A stretch of 64,000 bases of DNA from Siphonodentalium dalli (lineage: Eukaryota > Mollusca > Scaphopoda > Gadilida > Siphonodentaliidae). Every line of letters starts with the position of its first letter. Within the stretch, counting starts at the first letter, position 1. Position numbers and translations under genes: made by a program. The DNA lies in the NCBI GenBank assembly GCA_032622095.1, contig CP136063.1, positions 177,919,956 to 177,983,955 on the forward strand, given 5' to 3'. This document shows positions 22,950 through 36,900 of the stretch, piece by piece. A model generated the notes under the pieces. It had not been told where the DNA came from, did not search any database, and saw nothing but the letters and a program-made list of their open reading frames with translations.

Positions 22950-24795
22950 AACCTGGGGTGGTATGTGTGCATCGGATGTCTGCATGCATGGAAAGGATGT
23001 CTTTTGGGACCACCCTACAGCAACCTTTATTTGAGCGACATATAAAAATTTCGAATAAGGAATGGGAGTCACATCCGTGTACCTAGCAAGGAACCGATTA
23101 AGCGGCACAACGTTGATTTCTGGGGGTCAGGAATTTATCAGAGATATACATGTCCCCTGCATGTGCGCCTCCCCAAACTAATATTTGCACCATTAATGGG
23201 TAAGATGGTCATAAACCCTCATTATCGTCAGTGAACTTTTGAAATCTTGGCGCCCGAAAGTCATATATACCTGATAAATATATATTTCAGAAGTCGATAT
23301 TCTGACATTGAAACCTCCCATGAATGGGTTTATAGGTTCGAACTCAATGTTTCTGCATGCTATAAAACATGTAACGTTTGATTGTGTCAAATGGGATGGG
23401 ACAATTAACCTCACTAATATCTTCTATATGCTAGTTTAGTTTAGCGTCCGAGTCTACTCACGAATTTTAGACATACCCACTAAAAAGCTCTGCTGTCCAC
23501 CGACTGCACCACTATATATTTACCGTTCCACAGCTATTTACCACACCGAATACATAGCGTGTATTATGTATAGATATGGTATGCATGGTAGCCCACGATG
23601 ATTTGCCTTGCATGCATGGGTTCGTTACCACCTGGGTACCACCAGCTCCAATGCAACACTGATGCCCTTCATATTCTAATGAAATTACCTCCACACACCA
23701 ACATCGTCCATTTGCACACAGTTTGTGTAATTCTGTGGTCCAGAACACACATAGAACATGATACTAGAAAATGGTTGACGCATTTCGGTGGCATCTACAG
23801 GTCCCAGATGATCATTTCCTCTCATCGGCCTTCTATGACAGCAAAAAACGTCGTTATACTTTATTTCAAATTGGGACCGGGTTATAGCAACTGCCTTATA
23901 GGAAGCGAACACAGAGATTTGGTGAGGGGAATGAACTATATACTGCATGCATGGAACATCTATTGGTGCCACTTATAAGTGCAGCCATGCTCTATTATAA
24001 GGTTCTACCCGTATTCTGGACCACAGAATCATACAAAATGTGTGAAAATTGACGATTTTGGTGTTTCAAAGTAATTTCATTTCGGCCAATTTGGCCGGTT
24101 ACTTCATGTGACTTTTTCATCTGACGTGTGTGTCGGATAATTGATCTGGAGGATTTATGTAAATGTTAGCCCAAACTACATTTCCAAGTAACGATGGTTT
24201 TGTTGTTTATTTTGAGGAATAATACCGCGTCAGATGAATTCAGCCCAAATATGTTAACAGTTGTCGTGTCAAACATTCGGCAGTAGGTTAGCGTTATTTA
24301 GTATTTGTGGATGTCCTTTAACATGGGGAAAATAGCCTACTGCGCTTGAACGAGCATGTGAATTTGTCGTTTTTAATGTACAGCAACTTGATAATCAATA
24401 ACAGAGGCATTCTCTGTCAAATAAGGTCGCTCTATTTACGGTATTAATTGCGGAACTTTCTAAAGTAAACTACGCGTAAACGGATACATACGGTAAATTA
24501 TAGAATGTGCCGGAATCGGCCTAATCGCCCCATGGCCAACTCGCCCAGTCGACGTGTGTCAATTCGGTACCTACTATAACATGTACCCGAGTCCGATTCG
24601 GAATAAAAGATGTATACGGGTGTTATATAGCGTTTGGTCCGTTGTTTCTCAATGAATATTATTGAAATTTGGTGTATATGTCCGGGCTGGGACATGGAAT
24701 ACAACAACGTTTGAATTGTTTTTAAATTTACAAATTTGTTGATTTTATTCAATTTTTTTTCGTTCTGAAAACACACTATAAAGTGTATATAATAT
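22950..24795. other. Intergenic, no recognised gene
   Basis: Low-complexity ATGCATGCATGG motifs recur (22980, 23580, 23610, 23945). Short related pieces around ATTCTGGACCACAGAAT at 23735 and 24013 are inverted repeats. Open frames of 95-126 codons overlap on both strands and lack motifs. Confidence 0.35.
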
Positions 24796-24796
24796 A

Positions 24797-25095
24797 ATAA
24801 CGAACACGAGACATACATAATTTATAAACTGTTAACAAAAGATATCAAATTCAATACATGACAAAGATGACTCAGTGGAGTTTATAAAGTGAACATAAAA
24901 ACAATGAGGTAAGAATCTTTTTAAGGAATGCAACTTTATTTAATGATAATAAACACATAAATTAAAATAACAAACATGAGACATACATGATTTATAAACT
25001 GTTAACAAAAGATATCAAACTCAATACATGACAAAGATGACTCAGTGAAGTTTATAAAGTGAACATAAAAATATTAAGGTAAGAATCTTTTTAAG
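24797..25095. repeat. Direct duplication of a ~125-bp unit
   Basis: ATTTATAAACTGTTAACAAA, GATATCAAA, TCAATACATGACAAAGATGA and GGTAAGAATCTTTTTAAG occur twice (24805-24925 and 24972-25095), separated by about 45 bp. Non-coding. Confidence 0.85.
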
Positions 25096-26525
25096 CATTA
25101 CTAAACCGTTTAGCACAGACCACAGTCCACTTCACTCATCCGATCATCACCAAACTTCATATTTATCTTGATATTGATCTATCAGATGAGAGCTATCAAA
25201 TATTTTTTTAATTTCATAGGAAAAAATGGTCGCCAGCGGCCATATTGCATTTACGTTATATTTTATCGCGTCATGTCGATATCTAGTATTACTTAGAAAT
25301 TTCACCTTTCCAGATTCATAATTGCTCCATTGACTGTAACAGATGAAATTATTCCCCTCTTCGGATAGAGTGTCACTGAAACTTTATTTTGTCAGACTGT
25401 CTGTATAATCACTGATTATATATGGCAATAATCTGTAATAAGATGTAGCACTATTTTATTTTATATTTACATGCAGTGCTGTTTTTATACATCAATTCTA
25501 ATCCCCCTAGATCATCATGTGATCGATCATACATCGCGCGAGGACCTGGTTGAATTAAGGGGGGTTTTATGGATCACTTCTGTCCTCAAGCTAGATTATA
25601 CTTATGACATTTGATGGCATGTTTTCTAACGTGGAGGGTTAGATATGCTTGAGAAACCACCACTCTTTAATTCACACCAAGTTCTCAGCTGTCATGTTCG
25701 GATATTAGAACCCATAGCCATGATATATGGTTTATTTTGTGTATACTAGTAATATAGTTATTTTCAGTACCTTTATATACAAGTACTGTGTATAACAATG
25801 CATATAAATTAATCCATGTATATTGATTCAACGGATTCAGTGGTTTTGTCCATCAGTCTATCAAATTTGCGGGGGAAACATGACCACAAGCAGTACACCC
25901 TGCTAAATTTCGAATTTGAATCAATTGGCGCACCCTGCAGCCAGCTTTTATTGGAGAACTTTTTCTTATGTGGATATTTTGGGTCACCGCTAGATGTGAG
26001 CCATATTTTGTTCTCAAACTGTCCTTGTGAAGACATCACTGCCAGCGGTGATCTTCAATTTTACTATTTTTATGGCTAAATAATTTGGTTGATCCTACAG
26101 ACGACACCCTTGTCCGATCGTCATCAGATTCCACAATTATCTTCTGGATAACCAGGGTGAGAGTAATCTAATTTTCCCGAATTTCGTTAAAAAACATTAC
26201 CACAGGCAGCAATTTGGTATCTTACTCTTTGATCCTCTTTTGCATGACTGAATTGTTTAGCAACTGTACAGACATATCCCTCATCTGGTTTTTATATACA
26301 TGTATATCTCTTCATGCGGATAGCCAGTATTACGTAGGTACTTCAACTTTCTGCATTCCTGTCATCATTTGAAATATAAAAATTTACCTGATACATGCAC
26401 CCTTCAAAATTTGTTTCGTCGTATCTATTTTAATGACCCGTATGGTAATATTGATACAGATATATTTGTCAAACATTTCTTTGTACAATATACAGGTATT
26501 TAGTTTGTAACTAAATCTAGAAATA
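25096..26525. other. Intergenic, diverged repeat remnants
   Basis: Pieces such as CGATCATCACCAAACTTCAT and CGATCGTCATCAGATTCCAC resemble internal blocks of mobile elements elsewhere in the window but are too diverged to delimit. No gene seen. Confidence 0.35.
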
Positions 26526-26529
26526 TATA

Positions 26530-27034
26530 ATAGTAGCTCGTGGACCCCACTTCGTCCGGGATGTTCCCCTCTGATTTTCGGAGAAATGCGCGATTTAACC
26601 TTGAATTGACTATTTTAAAGGTGAAGGTCGTGTCGGGGTCACGATTTGACCCGTCCAAAACACTCCCCGGACAAAATTCACGACAAAAGTACCCGTCGAA
26701 ATCCGCCCGGCTTTATACCCGATTTGACCTTGAATTGACAATTTTGAATGTCAAGATCAGGTCAGGGTCATGATTTGACCCACCCGAAACACTCCTGGGA
26801 CAAAAGTAACAGTAGGTATCAAATTTCGTTGAAATACTTCCGTTTTACCAGATTTGACATTGAATTGATCTTTTTGAATGTCAAAGTCAGGTCGGGATCA
26901 AGATTTGACCCGTCCAAAATACTCCCTGGAAATAATTTCCCCTAGGTATCAAATTTCGTCAAATCTGTCCGGCAGTTTTCCCGGCCATAGCTAACAGACA
27001 AACAGACAGACAAATGTCCAAAATATATATTAAA
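26530..27034 (-). mobile_element. Helitron-like element with ~140-bp satellite core
   Basis: Three to four ~140-bp units contain GATTTGACCTTGAATTGAC, CCCGTCCAAAACACTCCC and GGTATCAAATTTCGTC. The minus-strand 5' side carries ATATATATTTTGGACA then a GTCTGTCTGTTTGTCTG microsatellite, as in the elements at 34123 and 34381. The 3' side forms a GGACGAAGTGGGGTCC hairpin. Ends are diverged, so boundaries are approximate. Confidence 0.65.
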
Positions 27035-27403
27035 CTAGCTGATGTACTCGACTTCGTTCGGGCTAGTTAGGGATTTTTTTTGTGATCGCCTCCATCTGGA
27101 CAGTACCCAGTATATACAGCGTCTGGCCAAACTATTGTTCAATTGGTCCAGAAACATGCCTATATCAGCACGTTCGAGAACATGGTCCCACGTGAAATTG
27201 GACCCGTCCATATTGCTCCCGGGATCGAAGTAGTCCTACACACAAATTTTTAGTCGGATCGGTCAAGGTCCAGAAACATGCCTATGAGCGAGGTCAAGTT
27301 GACACGTTAAATACCAAATTCGAGCAGTGTTAGAGTCTATAACACATACACACATGCATTCACGCATACACACATACATACATACATACAGACAGGTGTT
27401 TCA
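27035..27403 (-). mobile_element. Helitron-like element, shorter, adjacent to the previous one
   Basis: On the minus strand it ends in a CCCGAACGAAGTCGAG hairpin, then TACATCAGCTAG followed by T, which fits the Helitron CTRR-T terminus. The 5' side has ATTTTGAAACACCTGTCTG and a TATG/TGTG microsatellite. The blocks GGTCCAGAAACATGCCTATA and its near copy are internal repeats. Confidence 0.6.
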
Positions 27404-28559
27404 AAATGTATAATCGATAGCTACAACAATTCTATGGTAGATAGTTCACGGCCGACCTGATGCATGCATCTTAGTTTTCTTGTTTCAACATGATGGGCAC
27501 AATCATGTGTTGCGCTGAAGCTTAAAATATCAATGATGGACGACATTTGACCACGGGAATATATTATTGGATGTCTGTGCTATTTCTGTTCAGTTATTCT
27601 TGTGGTGTACCAATATAGGCCCGTGAAAACACGCATATTTTGGTTGTACCGCTATAACCCGTACCTCCCATATAATCTGGTTACCGGTGGTGGTTACGTA
27701 GACTGACGATACGAAACACATAAAAAAAAAACAAGTCCGCACTATTAACATTGTAGATACGCGAAACTTCCGGATGAGAATGTTTAACGGATACACCTGA
27801 CAGTGACACTTATGATATATAACGGTGCTTCATAACCATAAATTTCGAATTGTACTTTATTTTAAATTAACATGCTTAGCTGAGATAATATTTAGCAACA
27901 TATCTGGACTGATGTCGTTTAGTCTAACTAATATACGTTCACACATTTTTATATTTTTCAACATGACACAGCCCTAGCTATACATTGATAAAAATGTGCG
28001 CAGATAACCAAATGAAGAACCAGTAATAGGTTCTTTGTGACTATTCAAAGTTTGTCTTACCCAAATTACCTACAATTGCCGCTAGTTTTTTTCCTGAAAT
28101 ATACAGAACTGTATACGGTTCAAACTTAGGGACAAAGAAAGGGACTATATATGCTCGATTGAATCATATATAAACAAGCAGGTGGACACTTGGGCGCTAT
28201 AAGAATCATTATCTGAACACACTATAGAACACTATAATAATATATCAGTTCTCGTACAAAAATGACCACGTCTTAAAGGGATACTGTACTCAAACTGTTG
28301 TTGTTGGTTTCTATAGTCTCTGAGTCGTAGAATAAGGTAATCAGATTTCCATTATTTGAAAGTCTGGCGAGTACGAAGTAATGTTATACGGATGGCATGC
28401 AGATTAGCCGGAATGCGAAAATACCAATTATTGGTAATTTTTGGACAGTTTTCAAGCAAATGTATCAAATAAATGTTATATTATATGCATACTAGTCCCA
28501 TATACCCATTAAGTCATTGTATAGTCACTAGTCAGTGAGTGGCTTGAGTTTACGCGCCG

Positions 28560-28860
28560 TATCAACATAATTTTTTACAGGATCATGTGTGCCACGCGTT
28601 GCCCAATCCAATATCCGTGAAGTATTACGTGCGCTCGCGCAACAGTATGGCGATCAGTCAGATTCGTAGGTACGTACGTTGGTGTCACACTACCGATTTC
28701 ACTCCATGACGTCACCCTTACACAGTACATGCCGGCGACGTTGCGGAGTAGATTATAGAGTTGACGCCCTTGGCACTGACGTCCGTTACTAGCTCGTTGC
28801 TATATAAACAAACCAGCGATGTGGCTTTTGTCGAAAATTTACAGTCAGTATATTCGCCCT
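28560..28860 (+). promoter_or_regulatory. Possible promoter-like patch (CRE and TATA motifs)
   Basis: A short CpG-richer interval contains ATGACGTCAC near 28707 and GCTATATAAACA near 28798, a CRE-like site and a TATA-like box in sensible order for the plus strand. No coding exon was found downstream, so a role is speculative. Confidence 0.2.
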
Positions 28861-29313
28861 GTATACATATACTTTCAGAAAATACAAAACACCACAACGT
28901 TATACCCCACCAATGTCAGTGTCTCGATATCATTTGACCAAATTTCTTGACATGAAACCACGACAGACACGGCGTGAAATACATCGCATTGAGTAAACAA
29001 TTTCCCAAGATCGCGGTAAAATCAAAACCGCAATTTGTAAGTGGTAAACATCTGAAAAAGACATCAGGTACATGCAGAAACTAATTGTTGTGCATATTTA
29101 TTTATATTTGAGGTGGCAATTTTTCATGTTTATCAGTATTTTTAACGATAAGAGCGATGGTAATTGGGGGACTATATTTTACCACTTAGCGCATTAAATT
29201 TAAAATAAAAAGTCGTGAATTGGCTGAGTGTTTTCTATGGCCGCACATTTCGTTGATAATTACGAGCCATTTGTTTGTCTAAATAACACCTTTAAGTTCG
29301 AAGAGCATTAGAA

Positions 29314-29487
29314 TTGGGATAACAGTGTGGTGTTTTGTGGTTTCGGAGGGGTGCGTGGCGGGTGTGCTGTGGCAAATACCCGTTAATGGGATCCGGCTCC
29401 GCCGTCGCCCATTGGCTGGATTTGCCGCGGTGTGTTCGCCGTGTGCCTTTCCGGGGTCGCGGAGCACCACACTGTTATCCCCTAAAT
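29314..29487. repeat. GC-rich hairpin element
   Basis: TGGGATAACAGTGTGGTG at the left pairs with CACCACACTGTTATCCCC at the right around a GC-rich centre (GGTGCGTGGCGGGTGTGC). No coding capacity; MITE-like. Confidence 0.5.
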
Positions 29488-30721
29488 AAAATTATTGAAG
29501 ATTGTAATTGTCTTTTTTTGCTAACATTAAATTAAATTAAATTAAATAAATTAAGTAAAATACAGTGAAATTATTTTTTTAAATTATTTTTTATTACATT
29601 TTTGCGCACGTTGGCATCTCTCTGAGTGCATTCTAGTTTTTATTACGTCGTGTACACGGAAATTCGTAATTTAATTTAAGGCTCCAGCATGCATAACTTA
29701 AATTTATATCAAATTATTAACTTTGATTTTAAGATAATCTATTAACATGAACGTTCACAGAATACATCTTCGACTCAAATTACTTGGTTTTCTATATATT
29801 ATCGATATCAGATCGTTGTTATTACCCGAAATTTATTGAAAATGGCGTACATTACCCCTTTAAGGTAAAACTGTGTCAAAACCATTGTCGACATCATCTC
29901 ACTATATATAGTGTTCTGTTATAACAATACCGTGTATGAGTTCACCATTGTTTTGTGATAGAACTCTACTCCCGGAACCATATTGGTATTAAAGTTGAGC
30001 CATGTGTTTAAAGTATAACTAATGTGACCATGACAATAATATAGTTTTATTATACCAAAACATTGTAAGCGCTGGCTCACCATAGTATGACATCATGGTT
30101 TTACTACAACTGTCACAATGCTATAACTTTCATTTGCGAATCATGCTTCAATTTAGCATAAAGTTATGGTCTTAAAGTTATGTGATAAAGTTATGGTTTT
30201 ACAATAGCTTGTTATAATACTATGATGTTTTTAGTATTTTATTCTTCATAAAAACAACGTCAGTAATTGTGTGAGAAACAATATTATTTGTAATTGCCAT
30301 TTTTTAGAAACATTTCGAAAACATAACTGTAAATAAAATTTATGATACATCATGTGAATATTTCCTACATCAGAGTTTTCCGTTAAACTATGGTAGTTTT
30401 ATGAATAACAAAGAGAACAACACCAAAATATAAAAGAACAAATAAACATAACAACACTATAATAGAAATTCACTTTCACGTCCATGTTCGCTCTTGAATA
30501 AGTGGAATTTCGTGAATACTGTATATCCTTACGCGCACTTCGTCATCTAGACAAGTTACGAAACAAATGAGTATATAATTCCAATATCCAGCCAATACGC
30601 GTAGTATGCATGACCCTCCTTCGTGGTAGAATTAATCCAACTCCACCGATTTGTTTCACCAGCAGCACCTTTAACAAACATACTTCCATTGTCGCACACT
30701 GGCGTTGACCACCAATATCCA

Positions 30722-30900
30722 TCAACCTTCACCACCACCAGAACAGAGCATATCCATTGAACATGCTATGAAAAGAGAACGAATCTGTCTGACTTCCTTA
30801 TCTGGTCTACAGAATGCTGGAGGTGGATCGGGCACTCCGGCTTCTGGAATCTCGATGGGTACTTTGTAACTCATAGGATATCTTCTATAGCAGGTGAAAC
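30722..30900 (-). CDS. Last exon
   Basis: Opens after TGTTTTATAG and encodes GFTCYRRYPMSYKVPIEIP, a Pro-rich turn PDPPPAFCRPD and ends MDMLCSGGGEG-stop. A second open frame continues past the stop (30556-30738) and is reported separately. Confidence 0.75.
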
Positions 30901-33900
30901 CTATAAAACAAATATGCATATGAAGTATGCTGCGTGAAGCAAAACAAGACGCGTTTAAAGTTTAAAGCGTCTGATGCTGTAGATCATTCCATGAATCTCT
31001 ACTAAACTCAACCGACTCAGATCTCAATTTTAAGAACTACACCCCTACCTTTGGAATTATATTACTGATACTACATACATAAAACAAAAGAAAAGAAAAA
31101 TAATAATTTCTCCAGCTTTTTTGACCAATATGTCTACACAACTCATCTTGAGCCCCAAACGAAATGAATCAATATTCTCCGTTCACATAAGATCACATAA
31201 GGGATAGGAGCTTCGATGAGTTCTATAACTTGTGCTCTGATCCCTTTATCGCCTCTCATCCACATCATCAATTCTACTATCTTTATTTGTATTCTGTTTA
31301 TTGAGGGATAATAAAATATGTTTAAATCATCTCTACTCTGGCTAACGCCCGTAGAGATCACATTCCACTAGTATAAAACTTTGGAACTTTTTGAAGTTTT
31401 GACAGGGAACCTTATAAATTAGAAAAATAACGCTGGGAATATATCTCTTAGTTATTATCTGTTCCTAAAAATTCACTTCATATTGTGTGAAGTGTTTTTC
31501 AGTGATCGTCTTCATTGCATGAGTTGTCATACTGTAGGTGAAGGTCCCAACTCGAAATTTCACGATTTAAGTGAATTTGTTATTGCTTTGTGTCGCTTAC
31601 AATTATGGTATTTATCCTGGCTAAATAATTCAATGTTTATTGCGATATCAGCTCACAAAAGTCAAAGAAAAGCATGCAATTTTGAGTTGGGACGTTCACC
31701 TACAGTGAAGTACATTATTAATGAACATACAATAACTAAGAAATATGGGATCTTTACCTACAGACTACAGTGAAGTTCATTATTAAGGAACAGATAATAA
31801 CTAAGAAATATTACCAGCGTTATTATTTCCACTTTATAAGGTTCCCTGTCAAAACTTCAAAAAAGTTCCAAGGTTTTGTACGGATGGAATATGATCTCTA
31901 CGGGCGCAGCCAGAGTAGAGATTCATGGCATGATCTACTGTTGCTGTTGCCTATCAAAAAGAATCGAGGAAACTGTACAACTTCGAAATTCACCTGTAAA
32001 TCACACAGAGCATCGAACACTGTAGCTGGCGGGGAAATAATATCCAATAGAAGACAGATATGTTCTGTTTCCAAACGAACATTCCACAGCAGTTTCTTTA
32101 CTCGTCTATGTAACACGAAACTTAACACATTATAGTCAGTATTAAATAATGCCGACACTTGAAGCATTGCACACTCGGTGTTATGTGAAATTTAAAAATG
32201 AACGAATAAAATATATTGTTAAGTGTTTTTTCAGTGATCGTCTTCATTGCGTGAGTGGTCACTTTAATTATTGCTGCGTGCTGAAGAATCCGCTCAGGGA
32301 AGACAGCACTTTGGTGGTGTTTCGTGCTCTTTGATTTTTATCTTAACGCAATTTGAACTACAATCCCCATTACAACGTATAGGTGTCAGCTCACCTCAGT
32401 CTGTGTAAACATACCCTCAAAGTCATACTGAATCCATCGTATTACATGTATCATGAAAATGTAATTTCCTGGAAGCGTGCAGTCCCCCCCCCCCCAAATG
32501 ATGTACATATCACATATCGTTACCGGTGCCGTGGTACAGTAATGCCCTAATTAATCGAGAGCTTTCCGATGAATGGCAACAAGCCATATTTCCGACTAAA
32601 TCCTGAAAAGTTACCCATAATTCTGCTCTGGTTATAAGAAGTCGATTAATTATAGGGCATTAATGTACGTTAATCGCCGTGATGAATGAATGAATGAATG
32701 TTTATTGGACAATGTATATACACTGGACAAACAAAACATATATAGTGCGATGTACGATGAAGTTACCTAACTGCATGGTCGTCTTCCCGTCGCCACCCAG
32801 GCATCATTAGCAAGTTGACTACACTGCTACTCCTGATAGGCTTAAATATACATCTCCACTTCTCTTAACGTCGGTGATTTAAGACAATTATTTAATACAG
32901 AATATAAAATTGTATACGATTGCTTGATTGTGATTGCCGCTACTGACGTGGAATCCCGCGGTTCGGGAAATAGGCAGTCTGCGACAAGTAATCAGACCCG
33001 TGGGTCTGTAGTTAACTTATAATGAGCTCACCTTTGCCACAGAGACACGTAGAACTACACGGAGCGTTGACTCCTTGTGGTGGCTGACGGCAGGTGCCCA
33101 TGGTGGCTGGAAGGGAAATTATGTGTCTATGAACACCAGTAACAAGAAAACCATTATCAGAAATGATAACACCCTCAAGATCATATTATTCGCCATAAAT
33201 ATAAATTATAATATAAAATATATTGGTTACATGTATGCACCGCCTCAGAATTCCGTTAAAACAACTAATCCTTCAAATTAATACAAAAAAAATACGGCTT
33301 ATTACTGCAGGTTTCTCATTCACCACACCAGAAAGCTTCTAAATTCGGATAAAAAATCGGAGGCATTGTGTTCCCACCAAGAGTGCATGGCCCAGCCATT
33401 GTTCATACCCATACATCGAAAGCAATTAGCGCGGTCATAATAGTTACATACTGCAACTATAAGACACCCAGCGAATACACACCCCACGAAAACCCGAAAT
33501 GTGTTGTCCTGCGAGAAATCCCATCGCTATCAGTCGCTGACAGCTCAATTTGACACGGCCAGATTAGCCTTCCTACGATATCCTAAAACAATAAAGCTTC
33601 TCAAATCATGGCATAGTCAACAGAACTTTCACGAACTTGGACATCGACACTTTCTAATCGCTCTACATAAGCATGGTCAGACATATCATCGAATACTGTA
33701 ACTCTGCATGGAGTCCACACCACATCACAAATATCAAAGCATTGTGTTCGAGAAATACAGAGAAAAGCAACGAAACTAGTTCTTCAAATCAAAACACTAT
33801 GCTACCGAGACCGAATGATAAGAATCGATCAATATGATGTCTTTAAAATATCTAATATTTAGAGGAGATCTAATCGAGGTATATAAACTGTTGAATGGTC

Positions 33901-36900
33901 ATTACAATATCAATGGCTGTGACCTATTAGAAAGACATTCATCAAGAGGACATCAAGATGACATAATAAAAAGCTACAGATGCCCATTGTTAACAAGGCC
34001 ATAGGAAAATATTTCTTCACACAGAGTGTGGTAAATAGATGGAACTCTCTGTCAGACTTCGCTGTTGAGGCTCCAACACTCGATCAATTCAAAATATAGT
34101 TACATAGACTCATTCTTATCTATCTCATATATATTTTGAAGACCTCTGTCTGTCTGTCTGTCTGTCTGTCTGTCATTAATACAAATCTACGATTCTCGAC
34201 CGATCGGGAGGAAACTTGGTACGTGCGTGTAGTTTGACCAGGCGGTGGTCGTTGTCGTATTTGCGAGACCGTGCGACGCCCGTGCAGCACATGCCCAGAC
34301 GAGATCTCGGAAACGGGTGGAGCTATCGACTTGAAATTTGGTTTTTGAATAGCCCGGACAACGTCGGGCTCATCGGCTAGTCTCATATATATATTTGAAG
34401 ACCTCTGTCTGACTGTATGTATGTATGTCATTTATACAAATCTACGATTCTCGACCGATCGGGACGAAACTTGGTACGTGTATGTAGTTTGACCAGGCGG
34501 TCGACGTTGTCGTATTGGCGAGCCCGTGCGGCGACCGCTTCGCGCATGCGCAGACGAGATCTCGGAAACGGGTGGAGCTATCGACTTGAAATTTGGTATG
34601 TGAATGTATCTTGCCCCGGATTAGAATTTTATCAGGTGTCGCCGAGCCCGTGCGACGCCAGCTTCGCGCATGCGCAGACGAGATCTCGGAAACAGGTGGA
34701 GCTCTCGACTTGAAATTTGGTATGTGAATGTATCTTGCCCCGGATACGAATTTTATCGGGTCGCCGAGCCCGTGCGACGCCAGCTTCGAGCATACTTCCC
34801 ATCTAAGGGTAAAAACCCACGGGAATCGTCGTCGCGGCGTTTTGGAGAAGCTCAGAGCACCCGTTCTCCACCATCAGTCACAAAAAACGGCACTGCGGTG
34901 GTTAATCAAGTGATAATTTAATGAGCGTTTGTTTTTTGACGCGTCGCTATAAAAGAGCGTTTGTTTACAACTCAACGCAACGGTATCGCTCGAAATTTAG
35001 CATCGAAAAAAATTAATTTCTTTTATCAAAAACATAATTACGTGTTGGACTCTGTCATTTTAAGAATATGTAAGTATTACACACATACACACCAAGTCTC
35101 AGCTTAAAATTTTGAAAAATAAGAGTTTTATCGACATAAATCGATTTTAATGGGAAATTCTATGTTAAAATTTAGCATCGAAAAAAATTAATTTCTTCCA
35201 TCTAAAACATAATTACGTGTTGGAATGTGTCATTTTAAGAATATGTAAGCATTACACGCAGTCACACGAAGTCTCAGCTTGAAATTTGGAAAAATAAGAG
35301 TTTTATCGACATAAATCGATTTGAATGCGAAATCATGTGTTAATAAATTTTGGGGCTCAGCTGTTCTGTGCAAAATGGTCAACTCGGGACGGGTCAACCG
35401 ATTGAGCCCAAACTTGCTACCTATGGGTACATTTGTCCCGAAAATCACGGACGGGTCAAATCGTGACCCCGATGGGACATTGACCTTCAAACTGGTCAAT
35501 TCAAGGTCAAATTGGGTCAAACTGACGGATTTCTGTACTTTTGTCCGGGGAGTGTTTTGGACGGGTCAAATCATGACCACGACCTGACCTTGACCTACAA
35601 AATGTCAATTCAAGGTCAAATCGGGTAAAACTTGCTGATTTCGACGAAATTTGGTACAAATGCAGCACAAGTGTATCGGAACCTGTTGCAATTGCCTTTT
35701 CGAACAAAGCCATGAGACGAATGCCGCCAGTGGCGGGATAACCTGCTAGTATTATTTAAAATACTAGCAGATTAGCCCGCCACTGGCGGCATTGATCCCA
35801 TGGCTTTGGTCGATCCATTAATTTTTGTTTTTCAAGGTAACCCCGTACAGGCACGCCGACAGTATGCTATCATATAACCCTGACAAAAATATTCCCTGTC
35901 CCGAGTTGACCATACATAACACATTTCACGTCGCTGCCATCGCTGATGCCCGAAATATCGCCCAAGGTATAACAAATTTCACATCGATGTTACCGCTCAG
36001 AAAACACTCGCAGAGCCCTAAAATTTATTAACATAGGATTTCCCATTCAAATCGATTTATGTCGATAAAACTCTTATTTTTCAAATTTTAAGCGGAGACT
36101 TCATGTGTCTGCGTGTAATGCTTATATATTCTTAAAATGACAGAGTCCAACGCGTAATTATGTTTTTGATGGAAGAAATTAAATTTTTTCGATGCTAAAT
36201 TTTAACATAGGATTTCCCATTCAAATCGATTTATGTCGATAAAACTCTTATTTTTCAAATTTTTAAGCTGAGACTTAGTGTGTCTGCGTGTAATGCTTAT
36301 ATATTCTTAAAATGACAGCGTCCAACACGTAATTATGTTTTAGATGGAAGAAATTAAATTTTTTCGATGCTAAATTTCGAGCGATAACGTTGCGTTGATA
36401 TTGTAAACAAACGCTCTTTAATAGCGGCGCGTCATATACAAACGCTCATCAATTATCACGCGATTAACCCATCAATCCCCATTGCGGTGGCAGTCGAAGG
36501 GTGAAGAAGTGATCGCACGGACTCGCGAATGGTCCGATGACACTGCCTGTGGATTTTTACCCTTAGATATATAGGAAGTTTGGGCTCAATCGATGGATCC
36601 GTTTTCGAGTCTATAAAGGACACATATACGGAAGTCTCAACAATATATATAGACGAGTTCGACGACAAGTAATATGTTCAAGTGACTCACAAGTAAATAT
36701 CGAATGACGATACATATATTTGTAAACAAGCATTTCAAATAATGTTATTGGGACGAAAAGTCGCAAGCCTTGTTCCGTATTATGATGATGATGATTATGA
36801 TATGATTGGTAGAACAAACCACTATTATGATGATCGTGTCGTTATTTGTTTAAAATACGTATCAATTGACATATATACGCACCCGTTCCCAAATTAAAAT

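Larger units (their letters stand above)
27404..30721. other. Intergenic region, no recognised gene
   Basis: Mostly AT-rich. It contains a CpG-richer patch at 28560-28860 with GCTATATAAACA and CATGACGTCACC motifs, and a 170-bp GC-rich hairpin element at 29314-29487. It holds no motif-bearing open frame. Confidence 0.35.

Noticed and set aside
23331-23345. GGTTCGAACTC as a tRNA or SINE B-box
   Set aside because: No A-box at a suitable distance and no cloverleaf.
23598-23978. 126-codon plus-strand frame overlapping a 95-codon minus-strand frame
   Set aside because: Both contain ATGCATG-type low complexity and no domain or splice context.
34417-34921. Overlapping plus-strand frames rich in RRRDLGN
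   Set aside because: Translation of the GCGCATGCGCAGACGAGATC repeat inside the Helitron-like element.
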